DNA from: Candidatus Polarisedimenticolia bacterium
Lineage (GTDB): Bacteria; Acidobacteriota; Polarisedimenticolia; Gp22-AA2
DNA: 34,320 nucleotides
Reading direction: 5' to 3'
Assembly (NCBI GenBank): GCA_036001465.1
Contig: DASYUH010000114.1
Location: 1-34,320, forward strand
The notes beneath the pieces are model-generated. The model was not told the origin of the DNA. It did not search any database and saw nothing but the letters and a program-made list of their open reading frames with translations. This document shows, one piece after another, positions 1 through 7,902 of the stretch. The first letter of the stretch is position 1; each line of letters starts with the position of its first letter. The translations under genes and the position numbers were made by a program.

Positions 1-2
1 CC

Positions 3-128
3 CTGGCCCGGCGCCTGTTCCCGGCCCGGGAGACCCTCCCCAGGGCATGGCGCGACCTCTACCGACGAGACTGGCTCACCCCCGTGCTCCCCTCCAACAC
101 CCGTCACCGACTCATCCACGCCAACTGA
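3..128 (+). CDS. C-terminal fragment of an unknown protein
   Basis: The reading frame is open from the window edge to a TGA at 126-128 and gives about 41 residues rich in Arg, Leu and Trp, ending RHRLIHAN. The composition (LARRLFPARETLPRAW, then RDLYRRDWLTPVLPSN) looks like real protein rather than random frame, but no family is recognisable from so short a tail. It converges with the minus-strand gene ending at 241. The start lies outside the window. Confidence 0.35.
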   Translation: MARRLFPARETLPRAWRDLYRRDWLTPVLPSNTRHRLIHAN

Positions 129-190
129 CACCTCAAGCCCGACGCGGACGTCGCCACTTTTGCTCCCAACGTAGCCAGTGAGATTCGATC

Positions 191-207
191 GGTCCGCTCC
201 GCGGACC
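191..207. terminator. Hairpin between convergent genes, possible terminator
   Basis: GGTCCGC-TCC-GCGGACC is a perfect 7-bp stem with a 3-nt loop, in the gap between the gene ending at 128 (plus) and the gene ending at 241 (minus). No T-run follows on either strand, so it is only terminator-like. Confidence 0.25.
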
Positions 208-240
208 ACCAGAAGACCTACAAGCTTCGCACCACTATGG

Positions 241-1755
241 TCAGTTGTCCCCGGGGCAGGGAGGGCCGGGGTCGGATGGCAGGGAGGCGGAGAGCCGCAC
301 CGCCTCCGGGACGTGAAACTCCTCCACGATCTGCGCCGTGGCCGCCTCCATCCCCTCCGCACCGAGGACGATTTCCCGGCGGTAGCCGTTCGGCGCCAGG
401 ACGATCGTGTGCAGCCCGCCCGCCGGGTGTCGCAGCGCCTCGACCACGTCCTCGAGCGAGTCGACGGCCTGGCCATTGACCGCCTCGACAGGAAGGTCCT
501 CGAGTCCGTAGTAGCCGATGGTGTACGACGACGGCAGCACGGATTTCAGCAGGATGATCCGCCGACGTTCCGGCGCCTGGGCGAAGCGCTCGATGTTGTA
601 GAGACCGATGAGCCGGAGGGGGGCGTCGGAGGGCCATTCATTCCCCCACGTTCGCAGGTAATCCGCGGTCAGCTCCCGGAACACCAGGCCGCCGGCGACC
701 AGGTAGGGCGGGGGCTCGGGGCCGCTCTGCGACGGGATCAGAGCCTGAGCCGCCGGGTAGGCGCGCAGGGGCATGCTCAGGTCGATGACCCGCCGGCCGC
801 GCAGGACCTGGATCGCGACGACGTCCCCCGGGACGCGATCGACCACGAAGATTGCCGGGAACCGGAGCTGGCCGAAGCGGGGGTGGGCGAAGTAGCCTTC
901 GGAGTCGATCGGCCGCCCGTCGATCGACAGCAGGATGTCCCACGGCTTGAGGACCCCGCAGCCCGAGCTGCCCCACGGCACCTGCCGGATCACGATGCCG
1001 CGCGGCTCGCCGCTCTGACCCAGCCAGGCGGCGACGGCGGGATCGGTGTTGATCTGCCACAGCGTGCCGAACACGGGGAAGGGCCGGTACGTCCCGGGAT
1101 GCGAGGCCTTCTCGAGGAAACGGGCCACGATCTCGATCGGGATCACCCGGCCCCGCTGTTCATTCTGCGACACCGTGATGCCGACCAGGCGCCCGTCGGA
1201 GAAGACCGGCTCGGCCCAGCCGCCCGCGTTGAGATCGGTCTGCACCGTCAGGAAGGGATGCTCGACGTGTCCCAGGCTCGACTCTTCGACCTGGAACCCC
1301 TTCACCCGGGAGGCCGCCGATTCCAGCTGCTGGTCCCGCCAGCGGACCGATCGCAGAGTGCCTTCCGTCGGCGTGTGCTCGGCCAGCGGCGCGGCCTTGA
1401 GATCGGCGAAGAAGGCCGGATCGTCGACGGCGAGCAGGGCCAGGTCGACCTCGCGGTCCACGAAGAAGACCCGCGGGTGGGCCCGCGAGGATCGGCCGAA
1501 CTTGTCCGCCTGGATGAAGGTGGCGTCCTCCACCATCTGCGCGGTGGTCAGGAGGCGCGGGCCCTCGACCACCACGGCCGACGTGGTGCGCACACCGGGG
1601 CGGGTCTTGGCCCACGGGCGGTCCTCGTTCCAGGACTGGTAGGTCACGGACAGGGAGACGACGTTCAGATCGTACGACTCGCGCCGTGCGGCGGCGGCCG
1701 GGGGAAGGGCCGCCATCGAGAGCAGCAGGACGGTGAGCGCGCCGCCGCGACTCAC
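241..1755 (-). CDS. Secreted HtrA/Deg-like pseudoprotease, catalytic His and Ser replaced
   Basis: A protein of 504 residues starting at a GTG that shares four bases (GTGA) with the stop of the protease gene upstream. A signal peptide (SRGGALTVLLLSMAALPPAAA) is followed by a trypsin-like domain aligning with its neighbour. Where the neighbour has MTNAHVV this protein has LTTAQMV (Gln73 for His). Where the neighbour has NPGNSGGPV it has NAGGWAEPV (Trp180 for Ser). The Asp motif VDLALL (Asp104) is kept. A PDZ-like region (GVLKPWDILLSIDGRPID) and a second one near the C-terminus (VEAVNGQAVDSLEDVVEAL) follow. Loss of two of three triad residues predicts no proteolysis; a chaperone, adaptor or regulatory role for the adjacent protease is inferred from tandem placement and overlap. 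A longer in-frame start at 2097 lies inside the neighbouring gene and is unlikely. Confidence 0.85.
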   Translation of the reverse strand: MSRGGALTVLLLSMAALPPAAAARRESYDLNVVSLSVTYQSWNEDRPWAKTRPGVRTTSAVVVEGPRLLTTAQMVEDATFIQADKFGRSSRAHPRVFFVDREVDLALLAVDDPAFFADLKAAPLAEHTPTEGTLRSVRWRDQQLESAASRVKGFQVEESSLGHVEHPFLTVQTDLNAGGWAEPVFSDGRLVGITVSQNEQRGRVIPIEIVARFLEKASHPGTYRPFPVFGTLWQINTDPAVAAWLGQSGEPRGIVIRQVPWGSSGCGVLKPWDILLSIDGRPIDSEGYFAHPRFGQLRFPAIFVVDRVPGDVVAIQVLRGRRVIDLSMPLRAYPAAQALIPSQSGPEPPPYLVAGGLVFRELTADYLRTWGNEWPSDAPLRLIGLYNIERFAQAPERRRIILLKSVLPSSYTIGYYGLEDLPVEAVNGQAVDSLEDVVEALRHPAGGLHTIVLAPNGYRREIVLGAEGMEAATAQIVEEFHVPEAVRLSASLPSDPGPPCPGDN

Positions 1756-3239
1756 AGCCGGCGATCCTTCGCGATGCCGTACTGCCTCAGGATGTCCGCG
1801 TTGGCCTCGTCCGCCGCCTTGCGGTCGAGGACCGAGAGCCGCCGGTGATGCGCGAGCTCGATGACGTGGAAGTCGCCCTGGTTCGACTCCACCGCCGCGA
1901 TCAGGTCCTCCAGCCGGTTGATGGCCCGGCCATTGACGCGCTCGACCACCGCATTCCGGAACCATGCCATGCCGCCGTTCACCGGATGATCGAGCCTGCG
2001 GAGCAGGACCACGCGCTCGCGCAGCAGCAATCCCGGCTCCTCGATCGGCTGTTCGAAGAAGGCGTGGAGGAGCAGCTTGTCCCCCTGCTCGTACCACTTC
2101 TCCCCGAAGGTCTTGAGGGTCTCCTTCTCGAGCGGCACGAAGACGAGCCCCGCGTACACGTAGTACCGCGGCAGCACGTCGTAGCTGTTGGCATGGGTCC
2201 TGTGCGGGGGATAGAGGGTCAAAGGCACCGTGACGTCGGCACGCTGGCCCCGGCTGAGAACGCGCAGGATCACCGGCTCTCCGGCCTGCCGCCTGTCCGC
2301 CAGGAGGCCGAAGGGGATGCGCTGTTCTCCGTCTTCCACCGTGCCGTCGTTCGCCACCGCCCGGCCGTCGACCTTGAGGATGACGTCCCCTTCCCGGAGC
2401 AGGCCGTCGCTGCTGCCTTTCGGATCGACGGCGTCCACCCTCACGCCGCTCTCCCCATCCGCCATCTCCGCTTTCCGGCGCGCCGCCGGGTTCTCCATGC
2501 CCGCGGTCCGGACCCCGAGATCGGGATAGCCGTCGTAGCGGCCGTCCGCGATGTCCCGCAGAAACCGCTGGACGACTTCCGTCGGGATCATGTAGCCGAC
2601 GTTCTCGAGATCCTCCACCGCCTGAAAGGCCACGCCGACCACGCGGCCGTCCTGCACGACCGGGCCGCCGCTGTTGCCGGGATTGATGGCCGCGTCGGTC
2701 TGCACCGTGAGGTGGCTGTCGATCCCCGAGTGCTGGTAGACCTGGTCGTCGATGCGCGACACGATGCCGCGCGTGACCGACTTCTGGGTCCCGCCCGTCG
2801 GGTATCCGAAGGTTTCGACCATCGAGCCCGGAAAGGGCAGGCCGCCGATCGGCAGTACCGGGACGGACTTGAGCAGGCCGGCTTCGCGCGGCCGCACGAG
2901 CGCCAGGTCGCAGTCGTGGGCGATGTGGGCCACCGTGGCCGGATAGGGGGTCGGGTCGTGATCCAGGAAGACCAGGAGCAGGCGGGAGTCGCTGACCACA
3001 TGCGCATTCGTCATGATCGCCCCCCCCGCGACGACGAAGCCGCTGCCGGAGAGCTCACTGACCTGCGTCACCTCCCACGGCGAGAACCAGTCTCCCCGCT
3101 GGGAATAGTTGATCAGTCGCACCACCGACCGCTCGATCCGAACCGGGTTGGTCGCCGGCGGCGGAGCGGCGGAGCGGCCGGCCGCCAGGACGGCCGGCAG
3201 GGACGCCAGGATGAGGGCTTTCGCTGCGGGACCTCGCAT
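1752..3239 (-). CDS. Secreted HtrA/Deg-family serine protease with PDZ domains
   Basis: A protein of 495 residues beginning with a signal peptide (MRGPAAKALILASLPAVLAA). The trypsin-like S1C domain has a complete triad: His80 in MTNAHVV, Asp111 in CDLALV and Ser190 in NPGNSGGPV. A PDZ domain follows around residues 255-310 (GLLREGDVILKVDGRAV), then a long region resembling the C-terminal part of plant-type Deg proteases, with a last PDZ-like element (VVERVNGRAINRLEDLIAAV). Such enzymes degrade or refold damaged envelope proteins. It lies 81 nt downstream of a TonB receptor gene on the same strand and overlaps the pseudoprotease gene by four bases, so the three may be co-transcribed. No clear Shine-Dalgarno sequence precedes the ATG. 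Confidence 0.92.
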   Translation of the reverse strand: MRGPAAKALILASLPAVLAAGRSAAPPPATNPVRIERSVVRLINYSQRGDWFSPWEVTQVSELSGSGFVVAGGAIMTNAHVVSDSRLLLVFLDHDPTPYPATVAHIAHDCDLALVRPREAGLLKSVPVLPIGGLPFPGSMVETFGYPTGGTQKSVTRGIVSRIDDQVYQHSGIDSHLTVQTDAAINPGNSGGPVVQDGRVVGVAFQAVEDLENVGYMIPTEVVQRFLRDIADGRYDGYPDLGVRTAGMENPAARRKAEMADGESGVRVDAVDPKGSSDGLLREGDVILKVDGRAVANDGTVEDGEQRIPFGLLADRRQAGEPVILRVLSRGQRADVTVPLTLYPPHRTHANSYDVLPRYYVYAGLVFVPLEKETLKTFGEKWYEQGDKLLLHAFFEQPIEEPGLLLRERVVLLRRLDHPVNGGMAWFRNAVVERVNGRAINRLEDLIAAVESNQGDFHVIELAHHRRLSVLDRKAADEANADILRQYGIAKDRRL

Positions 3240-3320
3240 GGCTGCGGGAGCCTACAGGGGACCCCGTGGAAGGTCAAGGCCGCAGGCGGCCCGCGGACCG
3301 CCCACGACCAGGACCACCTG

Positions 3321-6300
3321 TCAGAATTCCCAGCGGGCCGCGAGCCGGAAGGACCGGGGCACCTGGAACTGGATCGGTTTCAGGAAGTCCGGATCGGTCA
3401 CTCCGGCCGTGAGCTCGACGGTGTCCTCGTAGATCATCGCCTTGCGCGAATCCGTGACGTTGAAGACGTCGAACATGATCCGGAGCTGGCTCTTCCCGAA
3501 GTCCATCGGGTAGTCGGCATGCAGGTCGAGGGAGGCGACGCTCGGCGTCCGTCCCAGGTTGCCGCGCCTCACCGGGGTGTAGCTGTACAGGAAGATGTTG
3601 CTCAGCAGGTCCGGATCGGTCAGGGCTCTCGAAAGCGACGAGGTCGTCCGGATGATCGGGCCGGTGCCGGGATCGGCCCAATAGCCGTACACCGGGTCCT
3701 TCCCCGGGATCTCCCCGGCATTCTGGTAGATCGGGTGGGCCAGCATCGAGGTGCGCGGCACGCCGGTCTGCCAGGTGACGTTCGCTCCGACCCGCAGCTT
3801 GAAGGGGAACACATAACTCGGATAGACGTGCAGTACGTGCCGCGCGTCGGACGGCAGCGGTCCCGACGCGAACTGGCTCTGCAGCAGCGGGGAGCTGGGG
3901 AAATCGTAGAGCGAGGTGATGTTCGGATCGCTCTGGCCGTTGTCGTTGCGGAACAGCCCCTCGTAGTTTCCCTCGAGCTTGGACAGCCGGTAGTTGGCGT
4001 AGAGCGACCAGTTCTCCGAGAAGCGCCGGTTGTAGATCACCTCCAGCGCCTCATAGGTGCGCTCCGGCTTGGGGAACGGGAAGAGCCCTCCCTGCGGCAC
4101 CTTGCTGGTCCCCGGGTTGGCCAGCACGTACGGACCGAAGACGGTCGCCGGGAACGCCATGCTCCGGCCCACCCCGCCCCCCTGGTCCAGGCCGTTCACT
4201 CCCCCGAACGGATCGTACGGGAAGCCGTAGGAGACCCCGTAATAGAAATTCTGGATCTGCTCGATGGCGTTGACCTGCGTGTCCTCGAGCGCGCGCCCCT
4301 GCGTCCTGTAGACCAGGCGCGCCTCGAGGGAGGAGGTCGGCGTCAGCTCGAAGGCGTAGCCGCCCGAGATCTCGTCCTCATACGGCAGCTTCGCCCCCCC
4401 GACCACCGTCGTCGGCTCGACCCCCTGCGTGAACGTGGCCCCCAGCGGATCGCAGGTGCTGGCCACGCCGGAGCCGTCGACGCATGAGCCGGGAGGGAGC
4501 CCCCCCGCCGCGACGCGGGCCGAGGTCAGGGCGCTATCGTTGAACTCCTGCAGGCTGACACCCACCTCGTTGCTGAAGGCGCGCACCGCCAGGTCGTTGG
4601 GGACCCGCTCGAAGTAGCGGCCATAGTTCAAGTAGGCCTTGCTTTTGCCGTTCCCCTGGACGTCCCAGACGACGCCGAGGCGCGGGGCGAGGTTGCCGGT
4701 GAAGCTGTACCGGTTGGGGAGGTAGCTCGAAGTGCCCGGCTGGTAGATGCGCGTCGGGACGCCGTCGACATCGACCACCTTGGTCGCAAACGGCAGGCTG
4801 AACCGCCCGGAGCCGCCCACGGTCTCCTGCGTGGCGCGCAGGCCGAGCTTCAGGGTGACGCGCGGCTGGATCGTCCAGGTGTCCTGGATGAACGCGTTGT
4901 ACTCCCTGGCCGAGGTGGGTGGAAGCGCGGGTCCCATCCGGGCCCTGGTCACCCGGAACCGGTTGGCGCTGTCGAAGGCGACCGTCGGATCGCCCGTTCC
5001 GTTCCGCACGTCCACCTGCGCGCCGCCCCGGGTCGGGACGAAGACGACGTCCTGGACCCCGTCGGGCCCCGGAGAGCAGGTCCCGGAGCTCCCGGAGCAG
5101 GTGAAGGCATCCACCGGAGCTCCCGCGTCGTCGCTGACCGGCAGCTGCACGTTGAAGGACGATCCCGTGTAGGTGCCCGTGTCGAGGTAGCCGATGTCGT
5201 CGTACTCCACGCCCCACTTGATCTCGTGGTTCCCCGCGATGTGGGTGAACTTGATCAAATACTGCGTGCTCTTGTCGTCCTGGTTGCTGATGAAGCCGAC
5301 GCCGCCCCGGAAGTCCACCACGGGAGAGATCGGAGCGAGGAAGGGGGCCGTGTTGCCCGAGGTCCCGTCGAGGCTGTAGGACGTCGCTCCCCGCCGGAAC
5401 TCCAGGTTGTTGCGCAGGTCGCGGTAGCGGATCTCGTCCTTGTCCGAGTCCTCCCGGAATTTTCCGACGTGCCGGCCGATCTGGGCCTCCACGAAGAACT
5501 TCGGGCTGATGACGCCGTTCCACTTCAAGGTGCCGTTGTTCGACCCGTACTCGATCTCGCTCTGCCCGCCTCCCGTGGCGAAATCGGTGAACTGGGGGGC
5601 GGTGTCCCGCTGGAAGCCCCGATCCCCCGTGGCCGGATCGCCGAAGAAGGTCAGATCAATCATGTGATTCGGGCCGGGCCGCCAGGAGAATTTGAGGGCG
5701 TAATTGTCGGCCGTTCTCGTCCTCTCCAGCTCCCGGATGGACGACGGGAAGGCCTGGGCATCGGTGACGTTGAATCCGAGCGCCGCGTCGGTGAACCTGG
5801 GATTGCCGGCCTGCGCCGCCGCGAAACCGGGATTCACGATCGAGTTGGCCTGGTTTCTCTGGGTCGTCACGACCGGGTTGAGGGCGACGAAGTAGAACAG
5901 CTTGTCCTTGCGGATCGGGCCGCCGGCGGAGAAGGCGAAGTCCTGGACGTCCTCGTGGATGAGGTTGGAGGTGCCGCTCTCGAGATCGACGCGGGTGTAG
6001 TCGGATCGCGCCCCGCCCGGGGTGGAATACCAGGCGACGCTCCCCTTGAAATCGTTGGTCCCCGACTTGACGATGGTGTTGATGATGCCGCCCAGCGCCC
6101 GTCCGTACTCCGCCTCGAAGCCGGCGGTCTTGATCTGCACCTCGTCCAGGAACTCGCTGGTGACCCCCGTGCCGAGCGATCCGTAGACGATGTTGTAGGC
6201 GCCGATCCCGCCGTACCCCGTGTTCGTTACGTTGACCCCGTCGATCAGGTACGAGTTCTCCAGGCCGCTCGCGCCGCCGATGGAGTAGTTCCCCTGGCCG

Positions 6301-6806
6301 GTGCCGAGACCGCTGACCACGCCGGGGGCGACCGCGTACGTGTCGGTGAAGGAGCGCCCGAGCGGGACCGAGTTGGCGAATTCGTCGTAGCGGATGTTGG
6401 TGCTGGCCCCCGTGGACTTGGTGTCGACCAGGGGCGCCTCGCCGGTGACCGTGACCGTCTCGGTCTTTCCCGGCTCGAGCGTGAAGTTGAGCTGCGACCG
6501 CTGGCTCAGGCCGACAGTGACGTCGTTCCTGATGACGGTCGTGAAGCCGCCCGGGGCCTCCACCCTGACGCTGTACGCTCCGGGCCGCAGGAACGGAAGG
6601 ATGTAGTTGCCGCCGGCATCGGTGTCGGCCGTGCGCGTTCCGGATGCGGAGGTTGCGATGACCACCGCGCCGGGGATGCCGTGTCCCGCCGGGTCGGTCA
6701 CCTTTCCGGTGATCGTGCCGGTGGTGATTTCCTGCGCCCAATCGCTCGTCCACGGCAGCAGCGCCGCCGCGACGAGCCCTGCCAGCAGAATGCTCGGTGT
6801 CCTCAT
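3321..6806 (-). CDS. TonB-dependent receptor, Oar-like, with N-terminal carboxypeptidase-regulatory domain
   Basis: A protein of 1161 residues. A signal peptide (MRTPSILLAGLVAAALLPW) is followed by a carboxypeptidase-regulatory-like beta-sandwich (about 30-112; TGTITGKVTDPAGHGIPGA), a plug domain (about 118-270; GLENSYLIDGVNVTN, FLDEVQIKTAGFEAEYGRA, GGIINTIVKSGTN) and a long beta-barrel ending in Phe (RLAARWEF), as outer-membrane proteins do. This architecture matches the Oar-like receptors of Acidobacteriota and Myxococcota; the substrate is unknown, and peptides, glycans or protein secretion are all possible. The ATG at 6806 is preferred because AGGGGGG lies just upstream; an in-frame TTG at 6824 would put that site inside the coding region. 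The HtrA pair follows downstream, consistent with envelope maintenance. Confidence 0.93.
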   Translation of the reverse strand: MRTPSILLAGLVAAALLPWTSDWAQEITTGTITGKVTDPAGHGIPGAVVIATSASGTRTADTDAGGNYILPFLRPGAYSVRVEAPGGFTTVIRNDVTVGLSQRSQLNFTLEPGKTETVTVTGEAPLVDTKSTGASTNIRYDEFANSVPLGRSFTDTYAVAPGVVSGLGTGQGNYSIGGASGLENSYLIDGVNVTNTGYGGIGAYNIVYGSLGTGVTSEFLDEVQIKTAGFEAEYGRALGGIINTIVKSGTNDFKGSVAWYSTPGGARSDYTRVDLESGTSNLIHEDVQDFAFSAGGPIRKDKLFYFVALNPVVTTQRNQANSIVNPGFAAAQAGNPRFTDAALGFNVTDAQAFPSSIRELERTRTADNYALKFSWRPGPNHMIDLTFFGDPATGDRGFQRDTAPQFTDFATGGGQSEIEYGSNNGTLKWNGVISPKFFVEAQIGRHVGKFREDSDKDEIRYRDLRNNLEFRRGATSYSLDGTSGNTAPFLAPISPVVDFRGGVGFISNQDDKSTQYLIKFTHIAGNHEIKWGVEYDDIGYLDTGTYTGSSFNVQLPVSDDAGAPVDAFTCSGSSGTCSPGPDGVQDVVFVPTRGGAQVDVRNGTGDPTVAFDSANRFRVTRARMGPALPPTSAREYNAFIQDTWTIQPRVTLKLGLRATQETVGGSGRFSLPFATKVVDVDGVPTRIYQPGTSSYLPNRYSFTGNLAPRLGVVWDVQGNGKSKAYLNYGRYFERVPNDLAVRAFSNEVGVSLQEFNDSALTSARVAAGGLPPGSCVDGSGVASTCDPLGATFTQGVEPTTVVGGAKLPYEDEISGGYAFELTPTSSLEARLVYRTQGRALEDTQVNAIEQIQNFYYGVSYGFPYDPFGGVNGLDQGGGVGRSMAFPATVFGPYVLANPGTSKVPQGGLFPFPKPERTYEALEVIYNRRFSENWSLYANYRLSKLEGNYEGLFRNDNGQSDPNITSLYDFPSSPLLQSQFASGPLPSDARHVLHVYPSYVFPFKLRVGANVTWQTGVPRTSMLAHPIYQNAGEIPGKDPVYGYWADPGTGPIIRTTSSLSRALTDPDLLSNIFLYSYTPVRRGNLGRTPSVASLDLHADYPMDFGKSQLRIMFDVFNVTDSRKAMIYEDTVELTAGVTDPDFLKPIQFQVPRSFRLAARWEF

Positions 6807-7146
6807 GGTGGGGCCCCCCTTCAATCGCCTTGGGCCCTGCTCGCATGCCGGGGAGGATTGACGTGACGGGGGGCGCTCCGGGTATCGCGGGCGGATGGGA
6901 TCCGCCGGCCTCTATCCGCTACTCGTCACCCGCCACTCCGGCCCCCTGCACAACGGGCGAGCCAGAATCGAGCCGGATTCGCACAGCCCGTGAAAGGTGC
7001 GCCCGGCGCGTGCGGCGAGGAAGTACGCTTTGACGGTACGCTCAAGGCCGCAACCCGACCAGCGAAACGTCAGGTCGGTGCTGCATCCCAGAAGCATCGG
7101 CGGCGGCCAATCCGGCCCAACCCGCCACTTCCTGGGGCTGGAGTCG
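6807..7146. other. Intergenic region with a possible leader hairpin
   Basis: About 340 bases separate the lysyl oxidase stop from the TonB receptor start. A perfect 7-bp hairpin with a GGG loop (GGCGGAT-GGG-ATCCGCC) lies at 6890-6906 and would be in the leader of the receptor mRNA. I saw no convincing -35/-10 pair and no credible small gene. Confidence 0.3.
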
Positions 7147-7902
7147 TCAAGGGGCCGGGATGGTGACGACCTTCGCGGCGACGTTGTCCAGGTAGTTCGT
7201 CTCGGTGACGAGGCGCAGCGGGTTCACTTCGATCTCCAGGACGTACGTGCCCGGGACGGTACTGGTGACGTCGATCCACTGTCCTTCGGTGAACGCGCTG
7301 TAGATGTCGGACCATCCGACCGAGATCCCCTGGTTCAGGTCGCAGTCAACATAGCGGTACGGCCGTCCCGCCGGACAGACCTCCTCGACGTCGACGACGC
7401 AGAACCCCTCCTTCCGCCCGGCGATCATCTCCCTCGCCACGGGAGGGTGCGCGGCCAGCAAGTCGCTGGAACAGACGTCGGGATTGGCCGCCCGCAGCTG
7501 GATCCAATCGGAGTAGCCGGCCGGCGTCCAGAGCCGGTAGCCCGCGTAGCCGCGCAGGTGGTAATGATCATGGCAGGACTGATACTCGAACAACCCCAGG
7601 TGATCGATCGGCCTGCCGACTGCGAGGTCCCCCGGCCCGATATTCGGCAGGATGCTCTCGAAGCTGATCAACCGCCGCGTTCCCGCGACGACGTCCCCTT
7701 CAACCACGGCGCAGTCGGTCGGCAAGAAATTCCAGACCTGGATGAAGGTGCTCAGGAGGCTCCGGGGATCGACGCGCAGGTTGGGGCAGCCGCGCGGGTC
7801 GGAGCACCCCAGCTGCGGCCCGCACTCGCTCGGGGTGGGCGCGGCCTCCGACCCGATCACTCCGCCAAGCGCCATCGCGAGCAGAAGAACCGTACGTTTC
7901 AT
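7147..7902 (-). CDS. Secreted bacterial lysyl oxidase (copper amine oxidase of the LOX family)
   Basis: A protein of 251 residues with a signal peptide (MKRTVLLLAMALGGVIGSEA). The copper motif is CHDHYH (His111, His113, His115), matching CHQHYH of animal LOX. Lys164 in KEGFC and Tyr201 in WSDIY align with human Lys320 (KASFC) and Tyr355 (YDTY), the pair that forms the lysyl tyrosylquinone cofactor. The C-terminal GQWIDVTSTVPGTYVLEIEV and VNPLRLVTETNYLDN closely follow the LOX pattern (CQWIDIT..PGNYIL..VNP). The family oxidatively deaminates peptidyl lysine to allysine, allowing cross-links; the bacterial substrate is unknown. GGAGGG sits 5 nt before the ATG, which overlaps the stop of the TSP3 gene upstream (ATGA), implying coupled translation. 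Some animal disulfide cysteines are absent. Confidence 0.9.
   Translation of the reverse strand: MKRTVLLLAMALGGVIGSEAAPTPSECGPQLGCSDPRGCPNLRVDPRSLLSTFIQVWNFLPTDCAVVEGDVVAGTRRLISFESILPNIGPGDLAVGRPIDHLGLFEYQSCHDHYHLRGYAGYRLWTPAGYSDWIQLRAANPDVCSSDLLAAHPPVAREMIAGRKEGFCVVDVEEVCPAGRPYRYVDCDLNQGISVGWSDIYSAFTEGQWIDVTSTVPGTYVLEIEVNPLRLVTETNYLDNVAAKVVTIPAP

Noticed and set aside
1756-2097. Extended N-terminus of the pseudoprotease
   Set aside because: It lies inside the upstream protease coding region, and the GTG at 1755 starts directly at a signal peptide and overlaps the upstream stop.
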